Source: Polyangiaceae bacterium (GTDB lineage Bacteria > Myxococcota_A > Polyangia > Polyangiales > Polyangiaceae). From it: a DNA stretch of 64,000 nt. The DNA lies in the NCBI GenBank assembly GCA_020633205.1, contig JACKEB010000012.1:248001-312000 (forward strand), in the 5' to 3' direction. A program made the position numbers and the translations under genes. The notes under the pieces are model-generated. The model had not been told where the DNA came from. It ran no database searches and was given only the letters and a program-made list of their open reading frames with translations. This document shows positions 23,820 through 32,319 of this stretch, piece by piece; the first letter of the stretch is position 1; the number at the start of each line of letters is the position of its first letter.

Positions 23820-26017
23820 ACGCGTCCTGGGCATTCTCCGACGACCTGCCCCAGGGCGTGATCTGGATCGCGCTCGTGCTGGGCCTTGGCGCGCTCGGCT
23901 TACTCTTGTTCGAGCTCCGGCGGCGCGAGCGCTGGGGCGCCGGGATCTTCCTCACCGGCTTGGTCGCCGTGCTGTTGCTGCTCGCCGCGACCCTGCGCCC
24001 GGTGCGCGTGGTGAGCCGTGGCAGTGTCGTCGGGCCGCGCGTCGTGGTGCTGGTGGACGACTCCCGGCGCCTCGAGCTGAAGGACGGTGAACAGAGCCGT
24101 CGTGATGCCGCCCTGAAAGCCGTGGAGCAGGTGAAGCAGCGCTTCTCCGATGCGCGCATCAGCGTGCTCGGATTTGGGGAGGGACCACCGCGTACCCTCG
24201 ATCCTCAGAGCGCAGAGGAGAAACTCGGTCACAAGAGCTCGAGCGATCTGGTGGAGGCGCTGAGTAGCCTGGGTGATGAGACCGGCGAGCGACCGCGCGC
24301 TATCGTACTCTTGAGCGATGGGCGGCTCAGTCGCCCCGAGTCTGGAGCAGAGCGCGAGGCGCTCGAGCTCGCTTGGCGAGGGCTCGGGGTACCAGTGCAC
24401 ACGGTGCGTGTCTCAGAGAAGCCGCCCCGCGATGCAAGTATCCGTGCGGTAAAGACTGCGGGCGCGGCGGTCGCTCATCAGCCTCTGGCGCTCACCATCG
24501 ACATTGGCTGCGATGGCGGCCTCGCGTGCGGTGACGTACCGATCACGGTAAAGGAGCTCCGACAAGGGGTGGAGCCTGCACTGCTCGCGAGCGGCGTCGC
24601 CCAGGTCAAGGACGGCAAGGCCACCGTCGAGCTCAAAGTGACGCTCGATCGCGCTGGGGACCGTATCTTGGAGGTGGCGATCACGCCGCCGAGCGCTGAT
24701 ACGATTCCAGCGAACAACCGCCGTTTGCTCAGCCTGAACGTCGCACGCGAGCGTATTCGCTTGCTCCACGTGGCGGGGCGCCCGACGTACGACGTTCGCG
24801 CGCTGCGTATGTGGCTGAAGAGCGATGAGTCCGTGGACGTGGTTGCCTTCTTCATCCTGCGCACTGAGGAAGATGACACTCAAACTCAGAGCGACGACGA
24901 ACTGGCGTTGATCCCGTTTCCGGTCGACGAGCTGTTCATGTCGCTGCCGAGCTTCGATGCAATCGTGCTTCAGGACATCGACGCCGTACGCTACGGCATC
25001 AACCCGCACCTCGGTCGTTTGGCATCCTACGTGGAGTCCGGAGGTGGCTTGATCATGGTGGGGGGAGTCGCGTCGTTCGCCGCCGGGGGCTATGCGTCGA
25101 CCGCAATCGGCCGGGTACTCCCCATCGAGCTCAACGACTCCGGTCAGCCGTTGGATACGGAAGACTTCGTGCCCCGCTACACCCGCGCGGGTAAGGCGGC
25201 GCCCATCGTCTCAGGCTTGCGCGACCTGTTCGGTGATGACTTGCCGAGCATGCCGGGGACCAACGTCGTCGGCGGCCCGCGTAAGGGCTCCGTGGTGATC
25301 TGGGAGCATCCGTCTCTTACCGCAGGGAAAGACCCGATGCCCGTGCTCTCCCTCGGCGAGTACGGCGACGGCCGCACCATTGCGCTGACGGTGGACGGAA
25401 CCCACCGCCTGGGCTTTGGGCAGCTCGCCACCCGCGCAGCGGGCCGCGGCTACGGCGCCCTCTGGGACGGCTTGCTCGGTTGGTTGATGCGCGAACCGCG
25501 TTACGAGTCGGCGCGCCTCGAGATTGTCGGCGGAGCCTGTGTTGCAGGACGTCCCACGAAGCTGAAGCTCTCGACCCTGCCGGGTAACCCGGGACCGGTG
25601 AGTCTCGAGCTCGCGCCGCTCGGTACCAGCAAGGCAGCGGTCATCGAGCGGAAGGCACAGCTCGGCGACGAAGGAGTCGTAGAGATCGATGTTGGTACGC
25701 TCGAGGCGGGCGGCTACGTCGCGCGCGCCCGAGTGGGGGATGCGCCGGCGACGCGCCAAGACTTCGCCTGCGAAGAGGGCGGGGAAGCCTGGGCCGACTC
25801 ACGGCCCGATCCCGCGCGGATGAAGGCCATCGCCGAAGTGACGGGCGGCACATCGGTTCCCCTTGGGCGCATCCAAGACCTGCCTCGGGCCGAGGCCACG
25901 CGCCTGGCGACCGAGCGTCACGTCTCGGCGTGGCTACCAGCGTGGCTGTGGTCGCTGCTGGCCGCGGTGGGCCTCGGTGTGCACTGGCTGGTCCGCCGCC
26001 GCAGCGGGCTCGTCTAA
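23816..26017 (+). CDS. Membrane protein with VWA-like and GATase-like regions
   Basis: A 733-residue membrane protein. Two N-terminal helices (VIWIALVLGLGALGLLLF, IFLTGLVAVLLLLAATL) precede a VWA-like region (VVVLVDDSRRLELKDG, AIVLLSDGRLS) whose MIDAS is degenerate (DDSRR). A beta-rich middle follows, then a class I glutamine-amidotransferase-like fold (FDAIVLQDIDAV, YVESGGGLIMVGGVASFAAG) without a visible catalytic Cys. A final helix (WLPAWLWSLLAAVGLGVHWLV) ends in RRRSG. The order matches the large VWA/GATase membrane proteins paired with DUF4159 in planctomycetes and myxobacteria. ATG 23816 overlaps the upstream stop. A terminator follows at 26043. Confidence 0.85.
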   Translation: MNASWAFSDDLPQGVIWIALVLGLGALGLLLFELRRRERWGAGIFLTGLVAVLLLLAATLRPVRVVSRGSVVGPRVVVLVDDSRRLELKDGEQSRRDAALKAVEQVKQRFSDARISVLGFGEGPPRTLDPQSAEEKLGHKSSSDLVEALSSLGDETGERPRAIVLLSDGRLSRPESGAEREALELAWRGLGVPVHTVRVSEKPPRDASIRAVKTAGAAVAHQPLALTIDIGCDGGLACGDVPITVKELRQGVEPALLASGVAQVKDGKATVELKVTLDRAGDRILEVAITPPSADTIPANNRRLLSLNVARERIRLLHVAGRPTYDVRALRMWLKSDESVDVVAFFILRTEEDDTQTQSDDELALIPFPVDELFMSLPSFDAIVLQDIDAVRYGINPHLGRLASYVESGGGLIMVGGVASFAAGGYASTAIGRVLPIELNDSGQPLDTEDFVPRYTRAGKAAPIVSGLRDLFGDDLPSMPGTNVVGGPRKGSVVIWEHPSLTAGKDPMPVLSLGEYGDGRTIALTVDGTHRLGFGQLATRAAGRGYGALWDGLLGWLMREPRYESARLEIVGGACVAGRPTKLKLSTLPGNPGPVSLELAPLGTSKAAVIERKAQLGDEGVVEIDVGTLEAGGYVARARVGDAPATRQDFACEEGGEAWADSRPDPARMKAIAEVTGGTSVPLGRIQDLPRAEATRLATERHVSAWLPAWLWSLLAAVGLGVHWLVRRRSGLV

Positions 26018-26042
26018 CGATCCTCCCTGTGCTCGAAAGCGA

Positions 26043-26092
26043 ACGGCCCGCGCTCGTCGGTGGAAACACCGTTCGAGCAGCGGGCCGTCTTT
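26043..26092 (+). terminator. Intrinsic terminator after the VWA-like gene
   Basis: Outer stem ACGGCCCGC (26043-26051) with GCGGGCCGT (26080-26088), inner stem GCTCG/CGAGC past a bulged A, and a top stem GGTG/CACC around GAAA. It is followed by CTTT. It lies 26 bp after the stop and just before the convergent end of the inositol-phosphate synthase gene. Confidence 0.8.
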
Positions 26093-26111
26093 GGCTACCG
26101 AGCAGCAGGGA

Positions 26112-27425
26112 TCAGTCGTAGTACTCGTTGCCCAGGTGGGTGATCAGCTCTTCGCCCATCATCCAGCGTAGGGTGTTCTTGAGCTTCATCGACTGGATGA
26201 AGAGATCGTGCTCTGGATACAGCCCGTCCGGGGTGATCGGGCTCTTGAAGTAGAAGCTGAGCCACTCCTGAATACCGCGGAACTTGGCGCGCTTGGCCAG
26301 ATCCATGAACAACGCGAGGTCGAGCACGATCGGTGCCGCGAGGATCGAGTCACGGCAGAGGAAGTCGACCTTGATCTGCATCGGGTAGCCGAGCCAGCCG
26401 GTGATGTCCAGGTTGTCCCAACCCTCCTTCGCGTCGCCGCGGGGCGGGTAATAGTTGATGCGGACCTTGTGGTAGACGTTTCCGTAAAGCTCCGGGTACA
26501 GCTCGGGCTGGAGGATGTGCTCGAGCACGCCGAGCTTCGAGACCTCCTTGGTCTTGAAGTTGTCCGGATCATCCAAGACCTCGCCGTCGCGGTTGCCGAG
26601 GATATTGGTCGAGAACCAGCCCTGGAGGCCGATCATCCGCGCCTTCAGACCCGGAGCCAGGATGGTCTTCATCAGGGTCTGTCCCGTCTTGAAGTCCTTC
26701 CCGCTGATCGGGGTGCCGGTTTCCTTCGCGAGATCGTAGGCCGCGTTGAAGTCGTTGCTCAGGTTCGGGGCACCGTTCGCGTAAGGCACGCCTTCCTTGA
26801 GGCAAGCCCAGGCGTAGATCATCGAGGCGGAGATCCCCGGGTCGTTGTTCTTCAGCCCTTCTTCGAACGCCGCGATGGTCTGGTGCACCGGCCCGGCTTC
26901 GATGTAGGTCTCGGTGGAGCCACACCAAACAGCGACTGCGCGATCGCAACCGAGGGCTTTCATTGCCTCGCGGATATCCTTACGCAGCTCTTCGACCATC
27001 TCCGCCTTGGTCGGTGCCGACTTGATGTGCGTGCCGTGGAGGCGCTTGACATACTCGGGGTAGAACACCGCCTTCATCGGCTTGATTGCGTCCAGCTCCT
27101 CGCGGATCGGATCCAGGTGTTTCGCGCTTAGCACCTCCGCGTTGACCGCGGACTCATAAGCGGTGTCTGGGAATAGGTCCCAGCCCGCGAACTCCAGCTG
27201 GTCGAGTGCTGCCAGCGGCGCGAAGTCCTTGATCCGCGGGGTGCGGTTGTCCGTGCGCTTACCGAGGCGAATGGTTCCCAGCTGGGTCAGCGACCCGAGG
27301 GGCTGGGCGAGGCCCTTGCGCGCCAGCAGGCAGCCAGCAATGAAAGTGGTTGCGACGGCTCCCATGCCGGGCAGGAGGACCAGCAACTTGCCGGCGGGCT
27401 TGGTGATATTCTCAGGCTGTTTCAT
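26112..27425 (-). CDS. ino1: Inositol-3-phosphate synthase
   Basis: Converts D-glucose 6-phosphate to 1L-myo-inositol 1-phosphate (inositol-3-phosphate) using tightly bound NAD, the first step to inositol compounds. 437 residues. Seen are the N-terminal dinucleotide fold (KLLVLLPGMGAVATTFIAGC), YPEYVKRLHGTHI, VAVWCGSTE, a GISASMIYAWACLKEGVPYANGAPNLSNDF segment, the GKDFKTGQTLMKT motif with the catalytic-site lysine, and NILGNRDGEVLDDPDNFKTKE. ATG 27425 is used; an extra 25 upstream codons are unlikely. It is divergent from two nucleotidyltransferase genes and a CDP-alcohol phosphatidyltransferase, suggesting a CDP-inositol or inositol-lipid pathway. Confidence 0.95.
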   Translation of the reverse strand: MKQPENITKPAGKLLVLLPGMGAVATTFIAGCLLARKGLAQPLGSLTQLGTIRLGKRTDNRTPRIKDFAPLAALDQLEFAGWDLFPDTAYESAVNAEVLSAKHLDPIREELDAIKPMKAVFYPEYVKRLHGTHIKSAPTKAEMVEELRKDIREAMKALGCDRAVAVWCGSTETYIEAGPVHQTIAAFEEGLKNNDPGISASMIYAWACLKEGVPYANGAPNLSNDFNAAYDLAKETGTPISGKDFKTGQTLMKTILAPGLKARMIGLQGWFSTNILGNRDGEVLDDPDNFKTKEVSKLGVLEHILQPELYPELYGNVYHKVRINYYPPRGDAKEGWDNLDITGWLGYPMQIKVDFLCRDSILAAPIVLDLALFMDLAKRAKFRGIQEWLSFYFKSPITPDGLYPEHDLFIQSMKLKNTLRWMMGEELITHLGNEYYD

Positions 27426-27794
27426 TGAATGCTCTCTGCGATCAGTTGGCGGCGCTGCACTAGCACGAGCCGTCGGATGGCCCAGCGTGCGCTGGGGCAA
27501 ATGAGAAAGGGGCCCAGCTCAGGCTGGGGTGTGGGGCGGAGGCTTCATAGGCGCCGAAGCCGCCCGGCGGTAGTAGGCAACCGAGCAACGCCTTGCTAGC
27601 GCTGCGAGCGGCCCCGCGTACCACGAAGTTTGGGTTCCGTCCCGCACCGCGACGTTGCTGGCTCCCTCGACTCACGCTCACCCCAAAGCAACAAGCGTTC
27701 CCGGGCGCCGTCCCGCGGGAAAGGAGCGGACGTTTCTGGCAGCGATCGACGTTCAGGCTAGGCCCCCGCGGACGCCTTGGGCTACGCATTCGCC
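27426..27794. other. Divergent promoter gap, ino1 / nucleotidyltransferase
   Basis: About 370 bp with no gene. It includes a short inverted repeat CCCAGC-TCAG-GCTGGG near 27510-27525, roughly 90 bp upstream of ino1, which could be an operator or an mRNA leader hairpin. No further signal recognised. Confidence 0.4.
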
Positions 27795-28535
27795 ATGGAA
27801 AACAGCCAACCAGCCGTAGAACCCACGCGGTGCGCAGTCATCTTGGTCGCGGGTGTCGGTTCCCGACTACGGCCGCTCACCGATGACCGGCCGAAGGCGC
27901 TGGTGGAGGTCCAAGGTGAGACCATTCTACATCGCGCTGTGCGCCTGTTGATACAGTACGGAATCACACGTCTCGTGTTGGCTACCGGGTATCGCGAAGA
28001 CGCAGTGCGCGCTGCGCTCGAGGGGGTTGGGGCAGAGGTGGTGTACTGCCCGAACCCTCGCTTCGATTCCACGCAGAATTCCGTCTCTTTGGCGCTCTGC
28101 GCAGATGCAGTGGGAGAACGCAGCTTTTTCAAGCTGGATGGGGATGTGATTTTCCAGCCCGAGCTGTTGCCCCGCCTGGACGCGAGCACGGCCGAGCTAG
28201 CGGTCGGAGTGGATGCGGGCCGTAAGTTGGATGAGGAAGCGATGAAGGTCGTCGTGCGGAACCAGCGCCGCATTGAGACCTTCGGCAAGGGGGTTTCCAT
28301 CGAGGAATCCGCCGGGGAGAGCATTGGCATCGAGCGTGTTTCCGGGCGGCTTTCCAGAAAGCTGTTCGGCGCCCTGTCTACCTCTGCCGAAGACCTCTAC
28401 TACGAGGACGTTTACGCGCAGCTGATCAACTCCGGCTCGCTGCAGGCCGAAGCCGTCGACGTTTCCGATTTGCCGTGGACCGAAATCGATACCTTCGAGG
28501 ACCTCGAACAAGCGCGCGTGCTGCTGGGCGCTTGA
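27795..28535 (+). CDS. LicC-like nucleotidyltransferase (phosphocholine/AEP cytidylyltransferase-like)
   Basis: A 246-residue nucleotidyltransferase. It has the phosphate-binding loop CAVILVAGVGSRLRPLTDDR, then PKALVEVQGETILHRAV, the LicC/PntC-type NPRFDSTQNSVSLALCADAV block that lines the small alcohol-phosphate site, LDGDVIFQPELL with a metal-binding Asp, and DLPWTEIDTFEDL at the end. Members activate phosphocholine, 2-aminoethylphosphonate or similar alcohol phosphates with CTP. The substrate here is not readable from sequence. ATG 27795 is chosen; a TTG at 27777 is possible, and neither has a strong ribosome site. Context suggests headgroup activation for a lipid or surface glycan. Confidence 0.82.
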   Translation: MENSQPAVEPTRCAVILVAGVGSRLRPLTDDRPKALVEVQGETILHRAVRLLIQYGITRLVLATGYREDAVRAALEGVGAEVVYCPNPRFDSTQNSVSLALCADAVGERSFFKLDGDVIFQPELLPRLDASTAELAVGVDAGRKLDEEAMKVVVRNQRRIETFGKGVSIEESAGESIGIERVSGRLSRKLFGALSTSAEDLYYEDVYAQLINSGSLQAEAVDVSDLPWTEIDTFEDLEQARVLLGA

Positions 28536-29210
28536 CCGCGCGGCGACTGTTTCAAGGCGAAACATAGGGTTCTCCGTGCGTCAGCGGCACGACGAGCGAG
28601 TCACGGGTGTGAGTCAGAGGCACGCTGCAGGGTGGCGCTGCGAAGTCGCGCACCCAGCGTCGTCGCGGGTGTGTAGGAGCTTGCTGCGTTGCTTCCACGC
28701 GCGCAGCGAGGACAGTCGAGCGCGCAGAGGTCGCTGAAGGTCACTCGCGGTGCGTAGTGCCTGACGCACCTTGAGACTGGCACTCGGCTTGCTCATAGCT
28801 CTTTCAGCCGACCTCCAATCTTTCAACGGCGACCGCTCCACCACCCGCAACTCTCCGTTAGGTGGGGCTTTTGGGAGCACATCCGACTCCACGGTGGGTG
28901 ACGCAGCCCGCCAAGTCAGGGTGTGCCTCTGGTGCAACACTGTGCCTGCGAACCACACGCCCCACCCAGGTAACTCCGCGAAGTCGAAAAGGATTTGGCC
29001 AACTGACGCAGCGCGTGTTACCTCCGCGCCGCAAAACTGTGCCCGGACGGTCAATCTCTCTGAGTTGTCCGTAGGCCACTCGAGACGCCCAGCGTCTCAG
29101 TCCCAACCGGTCCCCAAGTCCAAGCCGTGGCGACGCCGCCTGATGCCGCAAAGCCCACTCTTCGCCTGCTTCTCCCTTCAGATTTTGCTTGAGCCGAAAG
29201 CGAGCCTCTC
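28536..29210. other. Long gap without a supportable gene
   Basis: About 675 bp between the two nucleotidyltransferase genes. Several open frames exist on both strands, but none has a domain, ribosome site or plausible composition. No tRNA, terminator with T-run or clear repeat was seen. A degraded gene or long leader of the fusion gene cannot be excluded. Confidence 0.45.
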
Positions 29211-31133
29211 ATGACCGATCAGCGTCCCACTCGTGCCATCATCCTCGCCGCTGGTACCGGATCCCGTTTGGGTGAAGATGGTGACTCCACGCCGAAGCCG
29301 ATCCGCAAGGTAGCGGGCGTGCCGCTCCTGGTTCGTGTCCTGCGAACGCTGCAAGGCGAGGGGATCCGCGAGGCAGTGATCGTCTTGGGTCACGAGGGCG
29401 ACGCGATTCGCCAGGTGCTGAATGCGGAACCGAGCCTCGCGCTGACGTTGCGCTTCGTCGAAAACCGCGACTTCCTCAAGAAGAACGGCGTCTCGCTGCT
29501 GGCGGCGAAGCACTGGGTCGATCAGCCCTGCGTGCTGTCGATGTCCGATCACCTGTACTCACCCGAGCTGGTGCGTCGTCTGCTCAGCGCGGAGCTCCCC
29601 GAGGGCGCGTGTGCTCTCGGCGTCGACTACGACATCGAGCGCTGCTTCGATTTGGATGACGCCACCAAGGTGCGGCGCTCGAACGGACGCATCGTCAACA
29701 TCGGCAAGGAGCTTGAGAGCTACGACTGCCTCGACACCGGTGTCTTCCGCATTGGGCCCGCGCTGATCGCCGAGCTGGAGCGCGTGTACGAAGCTTGGGG
29801 CGACGCCTCGCTGAGCGATGGCGTGCTCGCGCTTGCTCAGCGCGGTGAGTTCTTTGCGTCCGACGTTGGCGACGCCCGTTGGATCGACGTCGACACGCCG
29901 GAGATGCTGGCCAAGGCCGAGACCATGATTCACGTGTTCGGCGATCACCTCGGTGATGAGCCAGGCACGGGCCGTCTTCCGATGGTCGACCCGGAGGCGA
30001 TGGAGCTGTTTGCGCCTAGCTGGGTGCGCGCCGCCAAGCCCTACAACGAGGACCACTTCGCGATCGCTGATCGCGGCGACGTGCAGCGCATGATGAGCAA
30101 CGAGAGCCCGTTTGCTCCCAGCCCCCGCGTCTTGCAGGCGATCATCGAAGCCGCAACTCGCGGCAACTTGTACCCCGCTGGCGCGCCGCAGCTGCGCGCC
30201 CGGCTCGGGGAGCGCGAAGGCTTCACCGGGGAAAACGTGATCCTGGGCGCGGGCTCCACGGAGCTGATCGACGTCGTCATCCGTACCTTCGTCGCTCCCG
30301 GCGAGGAAGTGCTCCTCAGCGTGCCCACTTTCAGCATGTACGAGGCGCGCTGTCGCGCCGTGGGTGGCATTCCGATCCTCGTCAACATGACCGCCGAGCG
30401 CGAGCACGATGTCTCGTCTCTAATCCGCGCGGTAACGGAGCGTACGAAAGTCGTCTTCCTCTGCACCCCGAACAATCCCACCGGTAACCGCATTCCGGAG
30501 AGTGAGCTGCGCCGCATCCTGCGCCTCGGCCTGCCGACGGTGATCGACGAGGCTTACGTTGAGTGTGGCGATGGCGCGACCTACGCGTCCTTGCTCCACG
30601 AGTTCCCCAACGCCATCGTGCTGCGCACCTTCTCCAAGGCCTATGGGCTCGCTGGAATGCGCCTTGGCTACGCCATCGGGCACCAAGCGCTGGTGCGTTT
30701 GCTGAGCCGGGTCAAGGTGCCCTGGAACATCCCGGTGCTCACTCTGGCGGCTGCCCACGCTGCTTTGGAGGATGAGGCTGAGCACAACGCGCGCGTTGCC
30801 GAACTCAAGGCTGGGCGCGACGTGCTGGTCCGTGAGATCTCGCGTATCCCGGGGCTCACCGGGATCCCCAGCGAAGGCAACTTCGTCCTGGTGGACATCT
30901 CGAGCACCGCCTGGGGCGCGGATGAGTTGGTCGCTGCGCTGCTGGACCACGGGATCCTCATTCGCTCCCTGGGTTCGCACCACGAGACCCGCCGCTACGT
31001 ACGCATCAGCGTCGGCACCGCCGAGCAGAACGCCCGTTGTATCGCCGCCTTTGAGCGCGTGATGATTGGCCACCTCGCTGCCACGCCGCTGGCGCCAGCC
31101 TACCAAGGTGTGGTGGTCGGGGACGCTGAGTAA
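29211..31133 (+). CDS. Fused CTP:inositol-1-phosphate cytidylyltransferase-like / HisC-like aminotransferase
   Basis: A 640-residue two-domain enzyme. Residues ~1-250 are a nucleotidyltransferase: AIILAAGTGSRLGEDGDSTPK, a KKNGVSLLAAKHWV block, LSMSDHLYSPEL, the DDATKVRRSNGRIVNIGKEL / YDCLDTGVF segment and WIDVDTPEML. These motifs resemble archaeal CTP:inositol-1-phosphate cytidylyltransferase. Residues ~257-640 form a class II/HisC-type aminotransferase fold: MSNESPFAPSPRVL, ILGAGSTELIDVVIRTF, CTPNNPTGN, IDEAYVECGD and FSKAYGLAGMRLGY with the PLP Lys at 476. The HisC family also includes phosphothreonine/phosphoserine decarboxylases. The fusion predicts a coupled step in making a CDP-activated headgroup; its exact reaction is unknown. 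Followed by the CDP-alcohol phosphatidyltransferase. Confidence 0.87.
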   Translation: MTDQRPTRAIILAAGTGSRLGEDGDSTPKPIRKVAGVPLLVRVLRTLQGEGIREAVIVLGHEGDAIRQVLNAEPSLALTLRFVENRDFLKKNGVSLLAAKHWVDQPCVLSMSDHLYSPELVRRLLSAELPEGACALGVDYDIERCFDLDDATKVRRSNGRIVNIGKELESYDCLDTGVFRIGPALIAELERVYEAWGDASLSDGVLALAQRGEFFASDVGDARWIDVDTPEMLAKAETMIHVFGDHLGDEPGTGRLPMVDPEAMELFAPSWVRAAKPYNEDHFAIADRGDVQRMMSNESPFAPSPRVLQAIIEAATRGNLYPAGAPQLRARLGEREGFTGENVILGAGSTELIDVVIRTFVAPGEEVLLSVPTFSMYEARCRAVGGIPILVNMTAEREHDVSSLIRAVTERTKVVFLCTPNNPTGNRIPESELRRILRLGLPTVIDEAYVECGDGATYASLLHEFPNAIVLRTFSKAYGLAGMRLGYAIGHQALVRLLSRVKVPWNIPVLTLAAAHAALEDEAEHNARVAELKAGRDVLVREISRIPGLTGIPSEGNFVLVDISSTAWGADELVAALLDHGILIRSLGSHHETRRYVRISVGTAEQNARCIAAFERVMIGHLAATPLAPAYQGVVVGDAE

Positions 31134-31227
31134 GCTCGGTTCGCAAACTAGCTGGCGCGCAGTCTGAGCTCCAACCAGAGGAGCCTGGCGCGCACCAGTC
31201 GTATCCGTAAGGAAAGGGGGCGGTCCA

Positions 31228-32184
31228 TTGGGCCGCTCTTCGCGTAGTATGGGTTTCTGGGCCGGCTATTGGAGCAGCCTCAAGTCGCGGGACATCGAAG
31301 AGCCCATCGACGTCTGGGTGCATCGTCCTTTGGCCTACCTGATCGCCCGGGCGGCGTTTCCTACGCCCATCTCTCCGAACTTCATCACGCTGGTCTCGAT
31401 CCTGTTCGGCATCGCCACCGGGGTGTGTTTCCTTTGGCCGTTCGCGTACCACGTGCAGCTGGGGGGCGTGTTCCTTTTCTGGTCCGCGGTTTGGGACTGC
31501 GCTGACGGTCAGCTCGCGCGCATGCGCGGAACCGCTTCGACCTTTGGCCGCATGCTCGATGGCGTTGCCGACCTGGTTGTCAGCATCTGCGGCATGGGCG
31601 GCGCCGTGGTCTTGATGCTTCAGGACTATCACGACCCCTGGTGGTACGGCGTGATCGTGGTCGTGCTGGGGCTCTTGACCATCTACACGGGCTCCAGCCA
31701 CACCGCGACCTACGACATGTACAAGAACGTGTTCTTGCGCATGACCAAGCCGGGCTACCAAGAGGCGGAAGATTGGTCCGCTGCGAAGGCCCGTCACGAC
31801 GCCGACCCGCCTACGGGCTGGGTGGGGCGCCTCGCCTGGTACCTCTACCTCTTCTACTTGAAAGAGCAGCGCTCGCGCCTCGTGAGCTTCGACCCGGAGC
31901 TCGCGAACTTCAGTCAGTTCCCGCCGTATTCGGAGGAGCTTGCCGCGCGGTACCGCGAACTTGCGCTGCCTATGATGCGACTCTGGCGCGGTTGGTTCGG
32001 CTTCGGTTCGTTGGTGTTCGCGGTGAGCCTGTTCTGCTGGTTCGATGCCGTGGCGGTGTACATCGTGCTGCGTCTGGTTGGGCTCAATGCGTTCTACTTC
32101 CTCTACATGCGTCCCCGACAGCGCCGCCTCACGCGGCAGCTGATCGAGCTTGGGGTCTTGCCGGCGCGCGCCGAAGCTGCGTGA
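31228..32184 (+). CDS. CDP-alcohol phosphatidyltransferase family protein
   Basis: A 318-residue membrane enzyme of the CDP-alcohol phosphotransferase family, which attaches a phospho-alcohol from a CDP-linked donor to an acceptor alcohol. The invariant motif D-x2-DG-x2-AR-x8-G-x3-D-x3-D is complete in DCADGQLARMRGTASTFGRM and the following LDGVAD. About six hydrophobic helices surround it. The hydrophilic N-terminal ~45 residues and a loop of ~80 residues in the middle are longer than in PgsA-type enzymes. TTG 31228 is preceded by AAGGAAAGGGGG at correct spacing and is preferred to ATG 31249. The neighbouring cytidylyltransferases probably provide the donor. Confidence 0.88.
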   Translation: MGRSSRSMGFWAGYWSSLKSRDIEEPIDVWVHRPLAYLIARAAFPTPISPNFITLVSILFGIATGVCFLWPFAYHVQLGGVFLFWSAVWDCADGQLARMRGTASTFGRMLDGVADLVVSICGMGGAVVLMLQDYHDPWWYGVIVVVLGLLTIYTGSSHTATYDMYKNVFLRMTKPGYQEAEDWSAAKARHDADPPTGWVGRLAWYLYLFYLKEQRSRLVSFDPELANFSQFPPYSEELAARYRELALPMMRLWRGWFGFGSLVFAVSLFCWFDAVAVYIVLRLVGLNAFYFLYMRPRQRRLTRQLIELGVLPARAEAA

Positions 32185-32319
32185 GCGCGGCCCTCGCCCC
32201 CGCGGCCCGGTTTCGGCCGGGGCGCGCGCGCCTCGGATGCGCAGTTTCCCGTGTAAATCGCTGCTTTCCACGGTGGCCGTCGTGTTCCGGCGGCTGGGCT
32301 CTGGTAGGCTCTGCGGCGT

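Noticed and set aside
28614..29214. Open frames on both strands in the gap before the cytidylyltransferase fusion
   Set aside because: None has a recognisable motif or consistent codon use; treated as non-coding.
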